Source of the DNA: Hyphomicrobium_A sp963722495
GTDB taxonomy: Bacteria; Pseudomonadota; Alphaproteobacteria; Rhizobiales; Hyphomicrobiaceae
Assembly (NCBI GenBank): GCA_963722495.1
Contig: CAVRND010000005.1
Coordinates: 117,546 to 181,545, forward strand
Direction of reading: 5' to 3'
DNA length: 64,000 nucleotides
Position numbers and translations under genes: made by a program
The notes under the pieces: model-generated
Seen by the model: the letters and a program-made list of their open reading frames with translations, nothing else
Told to the model about the DNA's origin: nothing
Databases searched by the model: none
Part shown: piece by piece, positions 19,968 to 29,090 of the stretch
Layout: the number at the start of each line of letters is the position of its first letter
Numbering within the stretch: position 1 is the first letter of the stretch

Positions 19968-21464
19968 TTACCCTGGATGCCGCCACGGCGCGACCCCAGC
20001 GGCCTTTGCGACTTCACCATCGCGGTCGCTTGGCGGCTCATATACCTCGACCTTCTCGGGCCGCGACAGCCCGGCGCTGGTCCAGTCGAGGCCCACGAAA
20101 ATTACGGCTGGGCCGCGAATGCCCGTATCGGCGACGGCGCGCGCCAACGACGACAGATCGGTCGCGACGGCGCGTTCGTTCGCCAACGTGCCGTTCTCGA
20201 CGATGACCACCGGCGTTGCCGCCGCGGCACCGGCCTCGAGCAGCTTGTCGTGGAAATGCTGCACCGTCCGCACGCCCATATAGATGGCAAAAGCCTGGCC
20301 CGGCTTGGCCAGGGCCGGCCAATCGAGCTCCAACGGCCCATCGGCCGAGGCGCCCGTCACGACGGCGAACTGGCGCACTTTGGTGCGCAGCGTCACCGGC
20401 AGGCCTACGCTCGCCGCACACGCGTGCGCCGCCGTGATGCCCGGCACGACCTCAACGGCGATCCCGGCAGCGCGTACGGCCGACATTTCCTCGGCGGCGC
20501 GGCCGAACACGAACGCGTCGCCGCCCTTGAGACGGGCAACGCGATGCCCCTTCATCGCCTCGCGCACGAGGATGGCATTGATGTCGTCCTGCAATGCCGA
20601 GTTGCCCTCCGGCTCCTTGCCGACGTCGATGCGGATGGCATCGCGGCGCGCGTATTCGAGGATCGCCGGGTTGACCAGCCGATCGACGACGAGGACATCG
20701 GCGGATTGCAGGTGCTGCTGCGCCTTGAGCGTGATGAGATCAGGCTCGCCCGGACCGCATCCGATCAGCGCCACGCTGCCGACGGGATGATCCTGAGCGC
20801 CCCCGGCCGCAAGTTGGCGGTCGAGCTCACGGTCGGCCGCTTCTTCATCTCCATCCAGCACCGCCTTGCGCCAGGCGCCCTGCAGCAGGGCCTCCCACGT
20901 CCGCCGGCGCACGACCGGGTCGGAGACCGTCTCTTGCACGCGGCGGCGTAGGGCCTGGGCGCGCCGTGCGACGTCGCCGAAATGAGCCGGCAGCCAGCTT
21001 TCGATCTTGGCCTTGATCTCGCGCGCCAGGATGGGCGCGGCGCCCTCCGTACCGATGGCGACGATGATCGGATCGCGATCGACGATGGCGGGCATGATGA
21101 AGTTGCTCTGCGCGGGACCGTCGACGACGTTGGTCGGCAAGCCGCGGGCGCGGCCAGCGGCGGCGACGCGGGCGTCGAGCTCGGGGTCGTCACTGGCGGC
21201 GAAGACCAGCGCCGCGCCGTCGAGGTCGGCCTCGGTGAAGGCGTGCCGCTCGATGATCAGCGTCGGAATGGCAGCGGCGGCAACGTCCTCGCTGACGTCG
21301 GTGGCGACGACCCGCAAGCGTGCCGTCGTCTTGGCGAGCAGCCGCAACTTCTGCAATGCCTTCTCGCCGCCGCCGACGATGAGCACGTCGCGGCCGTCGA
21401 GATCGAAGAAGATAGGGAAGTACCGCAACGCCGTACCTTTCGCTTCCTGCGCGCCGAGCATCAT
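19968..21464 (-). CDS. cysG: Siroheme synthase, trifunctional
   Basis: 498 residues in one clean frame. The N-terminal third is the NAD-dependent precorrin-2 dehydrogenase/ferrochelatase (FFDLDGRDVLIVGGGEKALQK). The C-terminal part is uroporphyrinogen-III C-methyltransferase (VALIGCGPGEPDLITLKA, RLKGGDAFVFGR, VVPGITAAHACAA). It makes the siroheme that CysI needs, and it leads the cysG-cysJ-cysI operon. ATG 21462-21464 is followed at once by a second ATG. No ribosome binding site is evident because a palindrome fills that position. Confidence 0.95.
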   Translation of the reverse strand: MMLGAQEAKGTALRYFPIFFDLDGRDVLIVGGGEKALQKLRLLAKTTARLRVVATDVSEDVAAAAIPTLIIERHAFTEADLDGAALVFAASDDPELDARVAAAGRARGLPTNVVDGPAQSNFIMPAIVDRDPIIVAIGTEGAAPILAREIKAKIESWLPAHFGDVARRAQALRRRVQETVSDPVVRRRTWEALLQGAWRKAVLDGDEEAADRELDRQLAAGGAQDHPVGSVALIGCGPGEPDLITLKAQQHLQSADVLVVDRLVNPAILEYARRDAIRIDVGKEPEGNSALQDDINAILVREAMKGHRVARLKGGDAFVFGRAAEEMSAVRAAGIAVEVVPGITAAHACAASVGLPVTLRTKVRQFAVVTGASADGPLELDWPALAKPGQAFAIYMGVRTVQHFHDKLLEAGAAAATPVVIVENGTLANERAVATDLSSLARAVADTGIRGPAVIFVGLDWTSAGLSRPEKVEVYEPPSDRDGEVAKAAGVAPWRHPG

Positions 21465-21466
21465 GA

Positions 21467-21484
21467 CCGGTTAGGGTAAACCGG
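21467..21484 (-). promoter_or_regulatory. Palindrome at the cysG start, candidate operator
   Basis: CCGGTT and AACCGG arms flank AGGGTA, ending 3 bases ahead of the cysG ATG. The related string CCGGTTACCCT lies at 19964-19974 in front of cysJ. A repressor site or a structured leader covering the start is possible; I know of no named regulator that binds it. Confidence 0.35.
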
Positions 21485-22022
21485 CCCCCAGCGGCAGCCG
21501 TGCGCCGCGTCCGGTCGGTACCGTTGTTATAGTTGATCCAAGTAGAATTTTCTATTGCTGGGGCCGTGTTGCCTCAAGATAAGAACGATTTTCCAGCCTG
21601 TCGTGGCCTTTGGGCATGGGTTTGCGGTGGCCTGCCGCCGCATCCCATCGCCTGACCGCCCCCGAGCAGCCCTCTGAGCGACCGCAGCCGGCAGAGTTGC
21701 CTAGGCTATCTTCCCGCGCCGACGGAGACGACAAAAATGCCGAGCGCGAACTGCCTCGAGACGCACCTTCCCGCGATGAATTTTCTTCGCAACTGCGAGC
21801 GCATGCACGACGGCTAGATGACGGATAGCACACGCGTTTGTGAGACCGATTTACTTCCGTTCCAAATTCGCGTGTGGTTTATAGCCGCCATGGCGGTCCG
21901 GACTTGCGTGTTCCAGATCCGCAGAATGAAGCGACCCTATGAAGAGGTAATCGCTTCAGAGGGTGGGCCCTCGGCGGGGCCATCCAGTTTTGGACGGCAT
22001 CTTGCCGATACAGGAGGAAGTC
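21485..22022. other. pqqA upstream region with leader hairpins
   Basis: 538 bases with no convincing gene; short frames on both strands lack domains. Near pqqA, TGAAGCGA (21927-21934) pairs with TCGCTTCA (21951-21958). A GC-rich inverted repeat (GGGCC / GGGGCC type) lies at about 21962-21983. AGGAGGA at 22011-22017 is the strong pqqA ribosome binding site. The pqqA promoter presumably lies here, but I see no clear -35/-10 pair. Confidence 0.5.
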
Positions 22023-22112
22023 ATGAAGGTTTGGACCAAGCCCGCAGTTCGTGAGCAGGAAGTTGGCCTCGAGGTCACCTCGTACATGCCGGCTGAGATC
22101 GACATCATCTAA
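22023..22112 (+). CDS. pqqA: PQQ precursor peptide
   Basis: A 29-residue peptide, MKVWTKPAVREQEVG onward, ending MPAEIDII. The conserved Glu and Tyr that become PQQ are in GLEVTSYMPAE, spaced E-x3-Y as in all PqqA. An AGGAGGA box lies 5 bases before the ATG. PqqD carries the peptide to PqqE, which links the two side chains. A hairpin with a T-run lies between it and pqqB. Confidence 0.97.
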   Translation: MKVWTKPAVREQEVGLEVTSYMPAEIDII

Positions 22113-22150
22113 CGACTGTCGATCCACTCACTAACTCTGTGAGTTTCCGA

Positions 22151-22184
22151 CAACGGCGGTCGAACATTCGGCCGCCGTTGTTTT
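22151..22184 (+). terminator. Terminator/attenuator between pqqA and pqqB
   Basis: CAACGGCGG (22151-22159) pairs with CCGCCGTTG (22172-22180), with further pairing inside (CGAA/TTCG), followed by TTTTA. It would let most transcripts stop after the short pqqA message, giving more precursor peptide than enzymes. Confidence 0.75.
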
Positions 22185-22220
22185 ATCGGGCGTCGGCGCG
22201 CCCGCGACCAGTCGAACAAA

Positions 22221-23150
22221 ATGATCATCAAGGTTCTGGGGTCTGCCGCAGGCGGTGGATTCCCGCAGTGGAACTGTAACTGCCGCAATTGCGCCGCCGT
22301 GCGAGCCGGTGTCCCTGGTTTCAGGGCGCGCACGCAGTCGTCGCTGGCGGTCAGCCGCGACGGCGTCAATTGGGCCCTGCTCAACGCCTCGCCCGATCTG
22401 CGCCAACAGCTCAACGAGACCCCGCAGCTGCACGCCGACCCGAAGGTCGGCCTGCGCCACAGCCCCATCAAGGCAGCGGTGCTGACCAACGGGGACGTCG
22501 ACCACATCATCGGCCTGATCAACCTGCGCGAGGCGCAGCCCTTCTCGATCTACGCCTCCGACCGGGTGCTGGCCACCCTGCGCGCCAACTCGGTGTTCCA
22601 GGTGCTGGCCGATCCGCTGGTGCCGCGCATCGAAATCGCGCTCGACAAGCCCTTCAAACTGGAAGGCGCCGGCGTCGATCTGGGGCTGACGGTCGAGGCC
22701 TTCGCCGTGCCCGGCAAGGTCGCGCTGTACCTGGAGGACAAGTCCTCCGCCGACTTCGGCAGCCGCGAGGGCGACACCATCGGCCTTAAGATTACTGATC
22801 CGGTCGAGAAGAAGTCCTTCTTTTACATCCCGGGCTGCGCTGCCGTAGACGATAAGCTCGCGGCACGACTTAAGGGGGCATCCCTCGTCTTTTTCGATGG
22901 CACCCTGTTCACCGACGACGAGATGCTCGAGCAGGGCCTGCTTAACAAAACGGGAGCCCGCATGGGCCATACCAGCATGTCGGGGGCCTCAGGATCGATC
23001 GCCGCGTTCTCGAAACTTGGCGTCGGAAGGCTCATATATGTTCATATAAACAACTCGAACCCGGTGCTGGACGAGAACTCACCCGCCCGCAAGTCCGTTG
23101 AAGGCGCAGGATGGGAAGTCGGCTACGATGGCATGGAGGTGCGCCTATGA
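22221..23150 (+). CDS. pqqB: PQQ biosynthesis protein B
   Basis: A clean 309-residue frame of metallo-beta-lactamase fold. It opens MIIKVLGSAAGGGFPQWNC with the Cys-rich NCNCRNC that marks PqqB, has the metal-loop-like NGDVDHIIGL, and ends with GRLIYVHINNSNP. It acts in oxidation of the PQQ precursor after PqqE. TGA 23148-23150 overlaps the pqqC ATG. Confidence 0.97.
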   Translation: MIIKVLGSAAGGGFPQWNCNCRNCAAVRAGVPGFRARTQSSLAVSRDGVNWALLNASPDLRQQLNETPQLHADPKVGLRHSPIKAAVLTNGDVDHIIGLINLREAQPFSIYASDRVLATLRANSVFQVLADPLVPRIEIALDKPFKLEGAGVDLGLTVEAFAVPGKVALYLEDKSSADFGSREGDTIGLKITDPVEKKSFFYIPGCAAVDDKLAARLKGASLVFFDGTLFTDDEMLEQGLLNKTGARMGHTSMSGASGSIAAFSKLGVGRLIYVHINNSNPVLDENSPARKSVEGAGWEVGYDGMEVRL

Positions 23151-23922
23151 CCGAAGCGGTGAGCCTGGAGCGTAAGAGCACCGAGCGCAAAGCTCAGGAG
23201 CCGTGGTCGGTTGCCGACTTCGAGGCGGCGATCCGCGCCGTCGGCGCCGAGCGCTACCACGACAAGCATCCGTTCCATCACATGCTGCACGGCGGCAAGC
23301 TGAACAAGGCGCAGGTGCAGGCCTGGGCGCTCAACCGCTTCTGCTACCAGTCGGCGGTGCCGCGCAAGGACGCCGCGCTCATCAGCCGGCTGTATGACCG
23401 CGAGCTGCGCCGCGAGTGGGCGCACCGCCTACTCGATCATGACGGCTACGGCGAGGAGGACGGCGGCATCGAGCGCTGGCTGGTCCTCACCGATGGCCTG
23501 GGCCTCGACCGCGACTACGTCATTTCGATGCAGGGCGCGTTGCCGGCGACCAAGCTTCGCCGTCGAAGCCTACGTCACGTTCGTGCGCGAGCAGCCGATC
23601 ACCGTCGCCGTCGCGTCCTCGCTCACCGAGCTGTTCGCGCCCAAGATCCACAAGGAGCGCATCTCGGGCATGCTGGAGAACTACGACTTCATCGACGACA
23701 AGGTCATGGCCTACTTCAAGCGCCGCCTGACGCAGGCGCCGCGCGACGCCGATTTTGCGCTCGACTACGTCCTCAAGAACGCCAAGACGCGCGACGAGCA
23801 GGAAGCCTGCGTCGATGCCGTCCGCTTCAAATGCAACGTGCTGTGGGTGCAGCTCGACGCGCTGCAGCACGCCTACGTCGAAGGGCATGTTCCCGCCCGG
23901 CGCATTCCGTCCGGAGGCATGA
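23147..23922 (+). CDS. pqqC: Pyrroloquinoline-quinone synthase
   Basis: A cofactor-free oxidase that closes the ring and completes PQQ. Landmarks are KHPFHHMLHGGKL, QAWALNRFCYQSAVPRKD and YDFIDDKVMAYFKRRL. A frame change lies near 23555, after the PAT motif before the SFAVEAY equivalent. Near the end the family motif VPPGAFRPE is present only if one base is dropped at 23894-23897; then the gene stops at TGA 23920-23922, overlapping the pqqD start. As written, the frame would instead run into pqqD. Confidence 0.93.
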
Positions 23923-24227
23923 GAATGGGTGAAACCGCACCACGCCAGCGCGCGATCATCACGATCGCCAGCAAGCCGGTGATGCCACCCTACATCAAGA
24001 TGCGGCACGACGCCGGGCGCGGCCGCTGGATGATCCTTGCTCCCGAGCGCGTGTTCGATCCCGACGAGATCGCTGTCGCAGTCTTGAAGCTTTGTGATGG
24101 CGAGCGGACCGTCGGCGAGATCGCCGGGGTCATGGCAAAAGAGTACAATGCGCCGGCGGAGGAAATCGAGGCTGACATCATCGCCATGTTCCAGGACCTC
24201 GCAGACAAGGGAGTAGTGAAGGCATGA
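23919..24227 (+). CDS. pqqD: PQQ peptide chaperone PqqD
   Basis: About 102 residues from ATG 23919, or 100 from ATG 23925. Key segments are PYIKMRHDAGRGRWMILAPE and the winged-helix end AEEIEADIIAMFQDLADKG. PqqD binds PqqA and presents it to PqqE. It overlaps pqqC by ATGA and pqqE by ATGA, so the three are translationally coupled. In Methylorubrum pqqC and pqqD are one gene; here the apparent fusion depends on an indel. Confidence 0.92.
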   Translation: MRMGETAPRQRAIITIASKPVMPPYIKMRHDAGRGRWMILAPERVFDPDEIAVAVLKLCDGERTVGEIAGVMAKEYNAPAEEIEADIIAMFQDLADKGVVKA

Positions 24228-25476
24228 ACGAATTCGCCCCTACCCACGTCAAGCACGTCAAGGAATCGACGGTGACGATGGACGCCGGTGAGATGCGCTG
24301 CGACGCAAGCTCCGCGCCTACGACCCGATCCGTCCTGCGCCGTGCGCGCGCCCGATCGGTCTGCTCGCCGAGCTGACGCATCGCTGCCCCCTGCAGTGCC
24401 CCTACTGCTCCAATCCGCTCGAGCTCGAGAGGGTCAACACCGAGCTGACGACGGCCGAGTGGCAGAACGTCATGCGCCAGGCCGCTCAGCTCGGCGTTCT
24501 GCAGATGCATCTGTCAGGCGGCGAGCCGACGGCGCGGCGCGACCTCGAAGAGATCGTCACGACCGCGGCCGAGGTCGGGCTCTACACCAACCTCATCACC
24601 GCCGGCGTGCTGCTGAAGCGCGACCGGCTGGAGAAGCTGAAGGAGTGCGGCCTCGACCACGTGCAGATCTCCATTCAGGACGTCGACACGCGGCCGAGAA
24701 CGCCGACCGCATCGGCGGCTACAAGGGCGGCAGCGCCAAGAAGAAGGAAGTGGCCGGCTGGGTGCGCGAGCTCGGCATGCCGCTGACCATCAACGCGCCG
24801 ATCCATCGCCACAACATCCACAACGTCGAAGCGATCATCGACTTCGCCGTCGAGCTGGGCGCCGGACGCATCGAGATCGCCCACGTCCAGTACTACGCCT
24901 GGGCGCTTAAGAACCGCGGCGCGCTGATGCCGACGCGCGAAGCATTCATGGATGCCGCGCGCATCGTCGAGCGCGAGCGCGAGCGCCTGAAGGGCATCAT
25001 CGTCATCGACTCCGTCGTGCCGGACTACTACGCCAAGTTCCCGAAGCCCTGCATGGGCGGCTGGGGCAAGGGCATCATCAACGTCACCCCGTCGGGCCGC
25101 GTGCTGCCCTGCCATGCCGCCGGAATCGATCACGCACCTCGAGTTCGACAGCGTCCGCGACAAGTCGCTCGGCGACATCTGGCTCAACGGCTCGGCCTTC
25201 CAGAAGTATCGCGGCACCGAATGGATGAAGGAGCCGTGCCGGACCTGCCCGCGGCGCGAGATCGACTACGGCGGCTGCCGCTGCCAGGCGTTCGCCCTGA
25301 CCGGCGATGCGGCAAACACCGATCCGGCCTGCTCGCTGTCGCCGATGCACGAGGAGTGGGCGAAGGTGGCGGACGTCGAATCCCACCATGTTCCGCCGGA
25401 CTTCATCTACCGCCGGCCGGGTGGTGCAACGCCGAAGCCCGCAGTGCAAAAAACACCCGTTTCGAGCGACGCTTAA
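24224..25476 (+). CDS. pqqE: PqqA peptide cyclase, radical SAM (frame interrupted)
   Basis: About 415 residues. CPLQCPYCSNP holds the C-x3-C-x2-C ligands of the SAM [4Fe-4S] cluster, followed by HLSGGEPTARRDL. The C-terminal SPASM-type cysteines appear in CRTCPRREIDYGGCRCQAF. It forms the Glu-Tyr carbon bond in PqqA. Breaks near 24300, 24695 and 25120 leave the protein otherwise continuous to TAA 25474-25476. The extended tail (GGATPKPAVQK) is variable. Confidence 0.95.
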
Positions 25477-25647
25477 ACGTCGCCCGGAAGGGGCATCCTA
25501 AATCCTGAGTGGCGCCGTCGGGGAACCGCGGGTGCGGCATCGTGTTCAGTCCAAGTTCAGAAAAGACTTGGCACATTCACGATCGCCATCAGATGATACG
25601 CGCGCCATCCAAAACGACGCGTGATCGTCGAAACAGGGAGAAACGGG

Positions 25648-26031
25648 ATGCTCAGGTGGGTAGTCGCAGCGGGCGTGTTGCTCGCGCTGCCGACGGTTGC
25701 TTCGGCGCAGGATGCCGAGGCCGGCAAGAAGGTATTCACGAAGTGCGCGCCGTGCCACGCGATCGGCCCCGGCGCGAAGAACAAGGTCGGCCCGGAGCTG
25801 AACGGCCTCGTCGGCCGCAAGGCGGGCTCGGTCGAGGGCTTCAACTATTCGCGCGGCAATGAAGGCCTCGGGCATCACCTGGGACGACGCCACGCTCCAC
25901 GAGTACATCGCCGACCCGAAGAAGAAGGTCCCGGCAACAAGATGCTCTTCCCTGGCGTCAAGGACGAAGTCGAGCGCGACGACCTCATCGCTTACATCAA
26001 GTCCTTCAACGCCGACGGCAGCAGCAAGTAA
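25648..26031 (+). CDS. Class I cytochrome c, periplasmic (frame interrupted)
   Basis: About 127 residues. The signal peptide ends LPTVASA before QDAEAGKKVF. Haem attachment is CAPCH, preceded by TKC and followed by GAKNKVGPELNGLVGRKAG; the distal methionine is in NKMLFPGVKDE, and DLIAYIKSFNAD closes it. This is the cytochrome c2/c550 type. AGGGAG lies upstream of ATG 25648. Breaks occur near 25858 and 25935. Its place after pqqE suggests a role in electron flow from PQQ enzymes, for instance accepting electrons from XoxG. That role is inference. Confidence 0.88.
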   Translation: MLRWVVAAGVLLALPTVASAQDAEAGKKVFTKCAPCHAIGPGAKNKVGPELNGLVGRKAGSVEGFNYSRGNEGLGHHLGRRHAPRVHRRPEEEGPGNKMLFPGVKDEVERDDLIAYIKSFNADGSSK

Positions 26032-26057
26032 GCGCCTGCCGATCGATGCTTCGAAAG

Positions 26058-26092
26058 CGCCGCGGATCGCAAGGTCCGCGGCGTTTCTTTTC
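26058..26092 (+). terminator. Rho-independent terminator after the cytochrome c gene
   Basis: CGCCGCGGA (26058-26066) pairs with TCCGCGGCG (26075-26083), then TTTCTTTTC. It also ends just beyond the stop of folK on the other strand. Confidence 0.88.
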
Positions 26093-26096
26093 GAGT

Positions 26097-26603
26097 CTAG
26101 TCGAAGCGGCCTGACGCTCGACGCATCGATCGCCTCGTACATCGCGCGCACGCTCGCCCGCCGATCACCAGATCGGGCGCGATGTCCATCAGCGGCGCCA
26201 GCACGAACGCACGGGCGCCGATGTGCGGATGCGGCAAGATCAGGTCGGGGTCGTTGACGTTCCTGTCGCGATAGACCAGCAGGTCGAGGTCGATGATGCG
26301 CGGCCCCCACTTCTCCGTCTCGACGCGCCCCATGGCCCGCTCGATCTCCTTGCAGCGGTCGAGCAGCTGCCGCGGGTCGAGCCGCGTTGCGACGGCGATC
26401 GCCGCGTTGACGAACCAATCCTGATCCGTTTTGCCCCACGGCTCCGTCGCATAATTGCGCGAGCGGCCGAGCAGCCGCACGTCGCCGCGGTCGGTCAACA
26501 GCGCGATGGCCCGGTCGATGTTGGCGGCCTTGTCGCCGAGGTTCGAGCCCAGCGCGACGATGCAGTCGAACGCCGGGTGGGCTGGAGTGGGGGCGTCAGA
26601 CAT
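26097..26603 (-). CDS. folK: 2-amino-4-hydroxy-6-hydroxymethyldihydropteridine pyrophosphokinase
   Basis: 168 residues with the HPPK signature: VALGSNLGDK at the start, NAAIAVATRL, WGPRIIDLDLLVY (metal-binding aspartates in DLDLL) and LPHPHIGARAFVLAPL. It activates the pterin for coupling to an aromatic amine, in folate synthesis and plausibly in the tetrahydromethanopterin route encoded next door. The last 20 residues may be frame-shifted near 26160: another frame reads SVRAMYEAID, which looks more like a HPPK end. Confidence 0.92.
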   Translation of the reverse strand: MSDAPTPAHPAFDCIVALGSNLGDKAANIDRAIALLTDRGDVRLLGRSRNYATEPWGKTDQDWFVNAAIAVATRLDPRQLLDRCKEIERAMGRVETEKWGPRIIDLDLLVYRDRNVNDPDLILPHPHIGARAFVLAPLMDIAPDLVIGGRACARCTRRSMRRASGRFD

Positions 26604-26686
26604 TCAGGGCTCGCTCGCCGGCCGGTTGCAGGGAGCTGCTCGTTATCTGGCCTCCCCCGGCGAAGCAAGCGCCGCCGGCACGCCGA

Positions 26687-27064
26687 TCAGTCGTATTTGA
26701 TGTAGGCGAACCGCACGTCCGAGTGCGGCGTTCCCTCCAACGCGCTTTCTTCCTTGCCGGGCTGCCAGTGAACGACGTCCTCGATCTTCTTGGCCAGCTC
26801 GAAGTCCTTGGCCGTGATGCCCTTGGCGGTATGCGTCATTAGGCGCACCTCGACCCAGGCATAGGACGCTGTGATATCAGGATGGTGCCACGCGGCCTCG
26901 GCCAGGTGGCCGACCGTGTTGATCACCATCAGCGTGCCCTTCCACCCGCTCGTCTTGTATGTGCGCCTGATCCAGCCATCCTCCAGACGCCATTTCGGCA
27001 GGTTTTTTTGCAGCCAAGCGTTGACTTCGGCCTCGGGCATGGGTTTTTCGCGCTCTGCCGCCAT
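26687..27064 (-). CDS. Pterin-4a-carbinolamine dehydratase-like protein
   Basis: 125 residues from ATG 27062-27064, with GGAGGAGAGGA upstream. The PCD/DCoH core WHHPDITASYAWVEVRLMTH is complete, with the family's histidine pair and final TH. Here the role is probably in pterin cofactor metabolism and not in phenylalanine degradation: a pcd-type gene accompanies tetrahydromethanopterin gene clusters of other methylotrophs (from memory). The gene is divergent from mptG, 132 bases away. Confidence 0.9.
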   Translation of the reverse strand: MAAEREKPMPEAEVNAWLQKNLPKWRLEDGWIRRTYKTSGWKGTLMVINTVGHLAEAAWHHPDITASYAWVEVRLMTHTAKGITAKDFELAKKIEDVVHWQPGKEESALEGTPHSDVRFAYIKYD

Positions 27065-27196
27065 ATTGTCCTCTCCTCCGCCTATGGGGACGCTTCGCAC
27101 CAGCAGGTTGGACCGTAATGCCACTGGCCGACGCAACGCAAACTGAGCCGCACGCCAAAGGCCGGCCGGCTGATAAGTCCCAGCACCTCGGGGCCA

Positions 27197-28153
27197 GTGC
27201 GCGTCGTCGCGCCCGCACGGCTGCACCTCGGCTTCCTCGATTTGAACGGCAGCTTGGGGCGGCTATTCGGCAGCATCGGCCTCGCCATCGACACGCCCGC
27301 GCACCGAGCTGGTCCTGAAGCGCGCCCGCGCCGTTCAAGGGCGAGGGCCCCGACCATCACCGCGCCATCGACGTGCTGCGCCGCTTTGCCGAGGTGTTCT
27401 CGCTCGACACCGCCTACGACGTGAAGATCACATCTGCCATTCCCGCCCATGCCGGCCTCGGCTCGGGGACGCAGCTGGCCCTCGCCACCGGCGCTGCGCT
27501 TGATGGAGCTCGAGGGCCTGACCGTACAGCCCGGCGCGGCTCGGCGAGATCGTCGATCGCGGCGCGCGCTCGGCCATCGGCATGGCGGCGTTCGAACAGG
27601 GCGGCTTCATCGTCGACGGCGGCCGCGGCGCCATCGATCGCGCCCCGCCGATCCTGGTGCGAACAGATTTTCCGGAAGCCTGGCGGGCGCTGCTCGTCCT
27701 CGATGCGCGCACTGCCGGCGTTCACGGGGAGGACGAAGCCAAGGCGTTCGCCGCCCTGCCGCCGCTTCCCGATGCCGCAGCAGCGAATGTTTGCCGCCTG
27801 GTTCTCATGCAGCTGGTGCCCGGCTTGATGGAGGCGGACATCGAGGCGTTCGGCCGCGCGCTGACCGACATTCAAGCCATCGTCGGCGGCCATTTCGCGG
27901 CCGCACAAGGCGGCAGCCCGTGGACCAGCCCCGCCGTTGGGCGCGTCATTGAAACGCTTCGCGACGGCGGCGCTTATGGGATCGGCCAGAGCTCGTGGGG
28001 CCCGACCGGGTTCGCCTTCGCCCCCTCGAAGGAAATTGCGCGACCGCCTCTATGATTCTTTCGATCGGAGACGCTAGAGCCGAGGGTCTTGAGATCCTCA
28101 TCGCCGCGGGGCGCAACAGGGGCGCCAGTATCGAACGGGTCGCGAGCACATAA
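27197..28153 (+). CDS. mptG: Beta-ribofuranosylaminobenzene 5'-phosphate synthase (frame interrupted)
   Basis: First committed enzyme of tetrahydromethanopterin synthesis: joins p-aminobenzoate-type substrate to PRPP with loss of CO2. It is a GHMP-kinase-fold protein. RVVAPARLHLGFLDLNGSLG starts it from GTG 27197, and the glycine-rich PAHAGLGSGTQLALA loop follows. The end reads SSWGPTGFAF, then EILIAAGRNRGASIERV, before TAA 28151-28153, after a frame change near 28035. Other breaks lie near 27310, 27505 and 27540. It leads the cofactor and C1-enzyme cluster. Confidence 0.9.
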
Positions 28154-28190
28154 TCAAAAGCCAAAATCAAAAGCCGAGGAAGACGACAAA

Positions 28191-29090
28191 ATGAGCGACG
28201 CCACTCCGATCCTGCACATGCTCTCGCCGCAAAAGCATATGAGCCCGTTCGACGTGAACATGGCAGCGGATGCCGGTTGCAAGGTCATCGTCCCCTACAT
28301 CAACGTGACGCTCGAGGAGGTAACGGCGCTGACGCAGGACGCCATCTTCTCGCGTCCCCCGAACTTCGGCGTGCGCACCGGCCTCTTCATCGGCGGCAAG
28401 GACGCCATCCTGGCGCTCGACATGATGGACGCCGCGCAGAAGGCGCTGGTGCCGCCGTTCGAGCTTTCCACGTTCGCCGATCCGGCCGGCTCGTTCACCA
28501 CCGCCGCCGCGATGGTCGCCTGCGTCGAGCGCGTCCTGAAGCACCAAGTTCAACGCGACCTGGAAGGGCACCAAGGTCGCCGTGTTCGGCGCCACCGGCG
28601 TCGTCGGCTTCGCCTCCTCGATCATCGCCGCGCTGGAAGGCGCCCAGGTCACCCTCGTCGCCCACCGCGGCGTCGACCGCGTCATCAAATCGGCCGCAGT
28701 ATCCAAGGAGCGCTTCGGCGTCGACCTCATCGCCAAGTCGGGCGAGACCGAGGAGCAGAAGCGCGCGATCATCGCCAATGCCGAGGTGATCTTCGCCGCT
28801 GCCGCCGCCGGCGTGCGCGTCATCAGCGCCGAGGACAAGGCCCTCGCCAAGAACCTGCTTGTCGTCGCCGACGTCAACGCCGTGCCGCCGCCGGGCGTCG
28901 AAGGCATGGAGCTGTTCATGGACGGCGCGCCGCTGCCGGGCTGCAATGCGCTCGGCGTCGGCCCGCTCGCCATCGGCGACATCAAGTACAAGACGGAGTC
29001 CGGCCTGTTCAAGCGCATGCTCGCTTCCGACAAGCCGCTTCACTCGACTTCCGCGACGCCTTCGCGCTGGCGCGGACGCTGACGGCTTGA
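28191..29090 (+). CDS. mtdB: NAD(P)-dependent methylene-tetrahydromethanopterin dehydrogenase (frame interrupted)
   Basis: Oxidises methylene- to methenyl-tetrahydromethanopterin in the cytoplasm. MLSPQKHMSPFDVNMAADAG opens it, and a Rossmann-like GATGVVGFASS follows. The end holds VVADVNAVPPPGVEGMEL and IGDIKYKTESGLFKRML. That sequence is the MtdB type, not the folate-linked MtdA. Breaks lie near 28548 and 29040. The start follows GAGGAAGACG. Its stop overlaps a TTG that may start orf5. Confidence 0.93.
   Translation: MSDATPILHMLSPQKHMSPFDVNMAADAGCKVIVPYINVTLEEVTALTQDAIFSRPPNFGVRTGLFIGGKDAILALDMMDAAQKALVPPFELSTFADPAGSFTTAAAMVACVERVLKHQVQRDLEGHQGRRVRRHRRRRLRLLDHRRAGRRPGHPRRPPRRRPRHQIGRSIQGALRRRPHRQVGRDRGAEARDHRQCRGDLRRCRRRRARHQRRGQGPRQEPACRRRRQRRAAAGRRRHGAVHGRRAAAGLQCARRRPARHRRHQVQDGVRPVQAHARFRQAASLDFRDAFALARTLTA

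Noticed and set aside
16839..20283. Long plus-strand open frames opposite cysI and cysJ
   Set aside because: They are antisense shadows of well-recognised sulfite reductase genes.
21552..21833. Short open frames on both strands upstream of pqqA
   Set aside because: No ribosome binding site, no domain, low-complexity composition, and mutual overlap.
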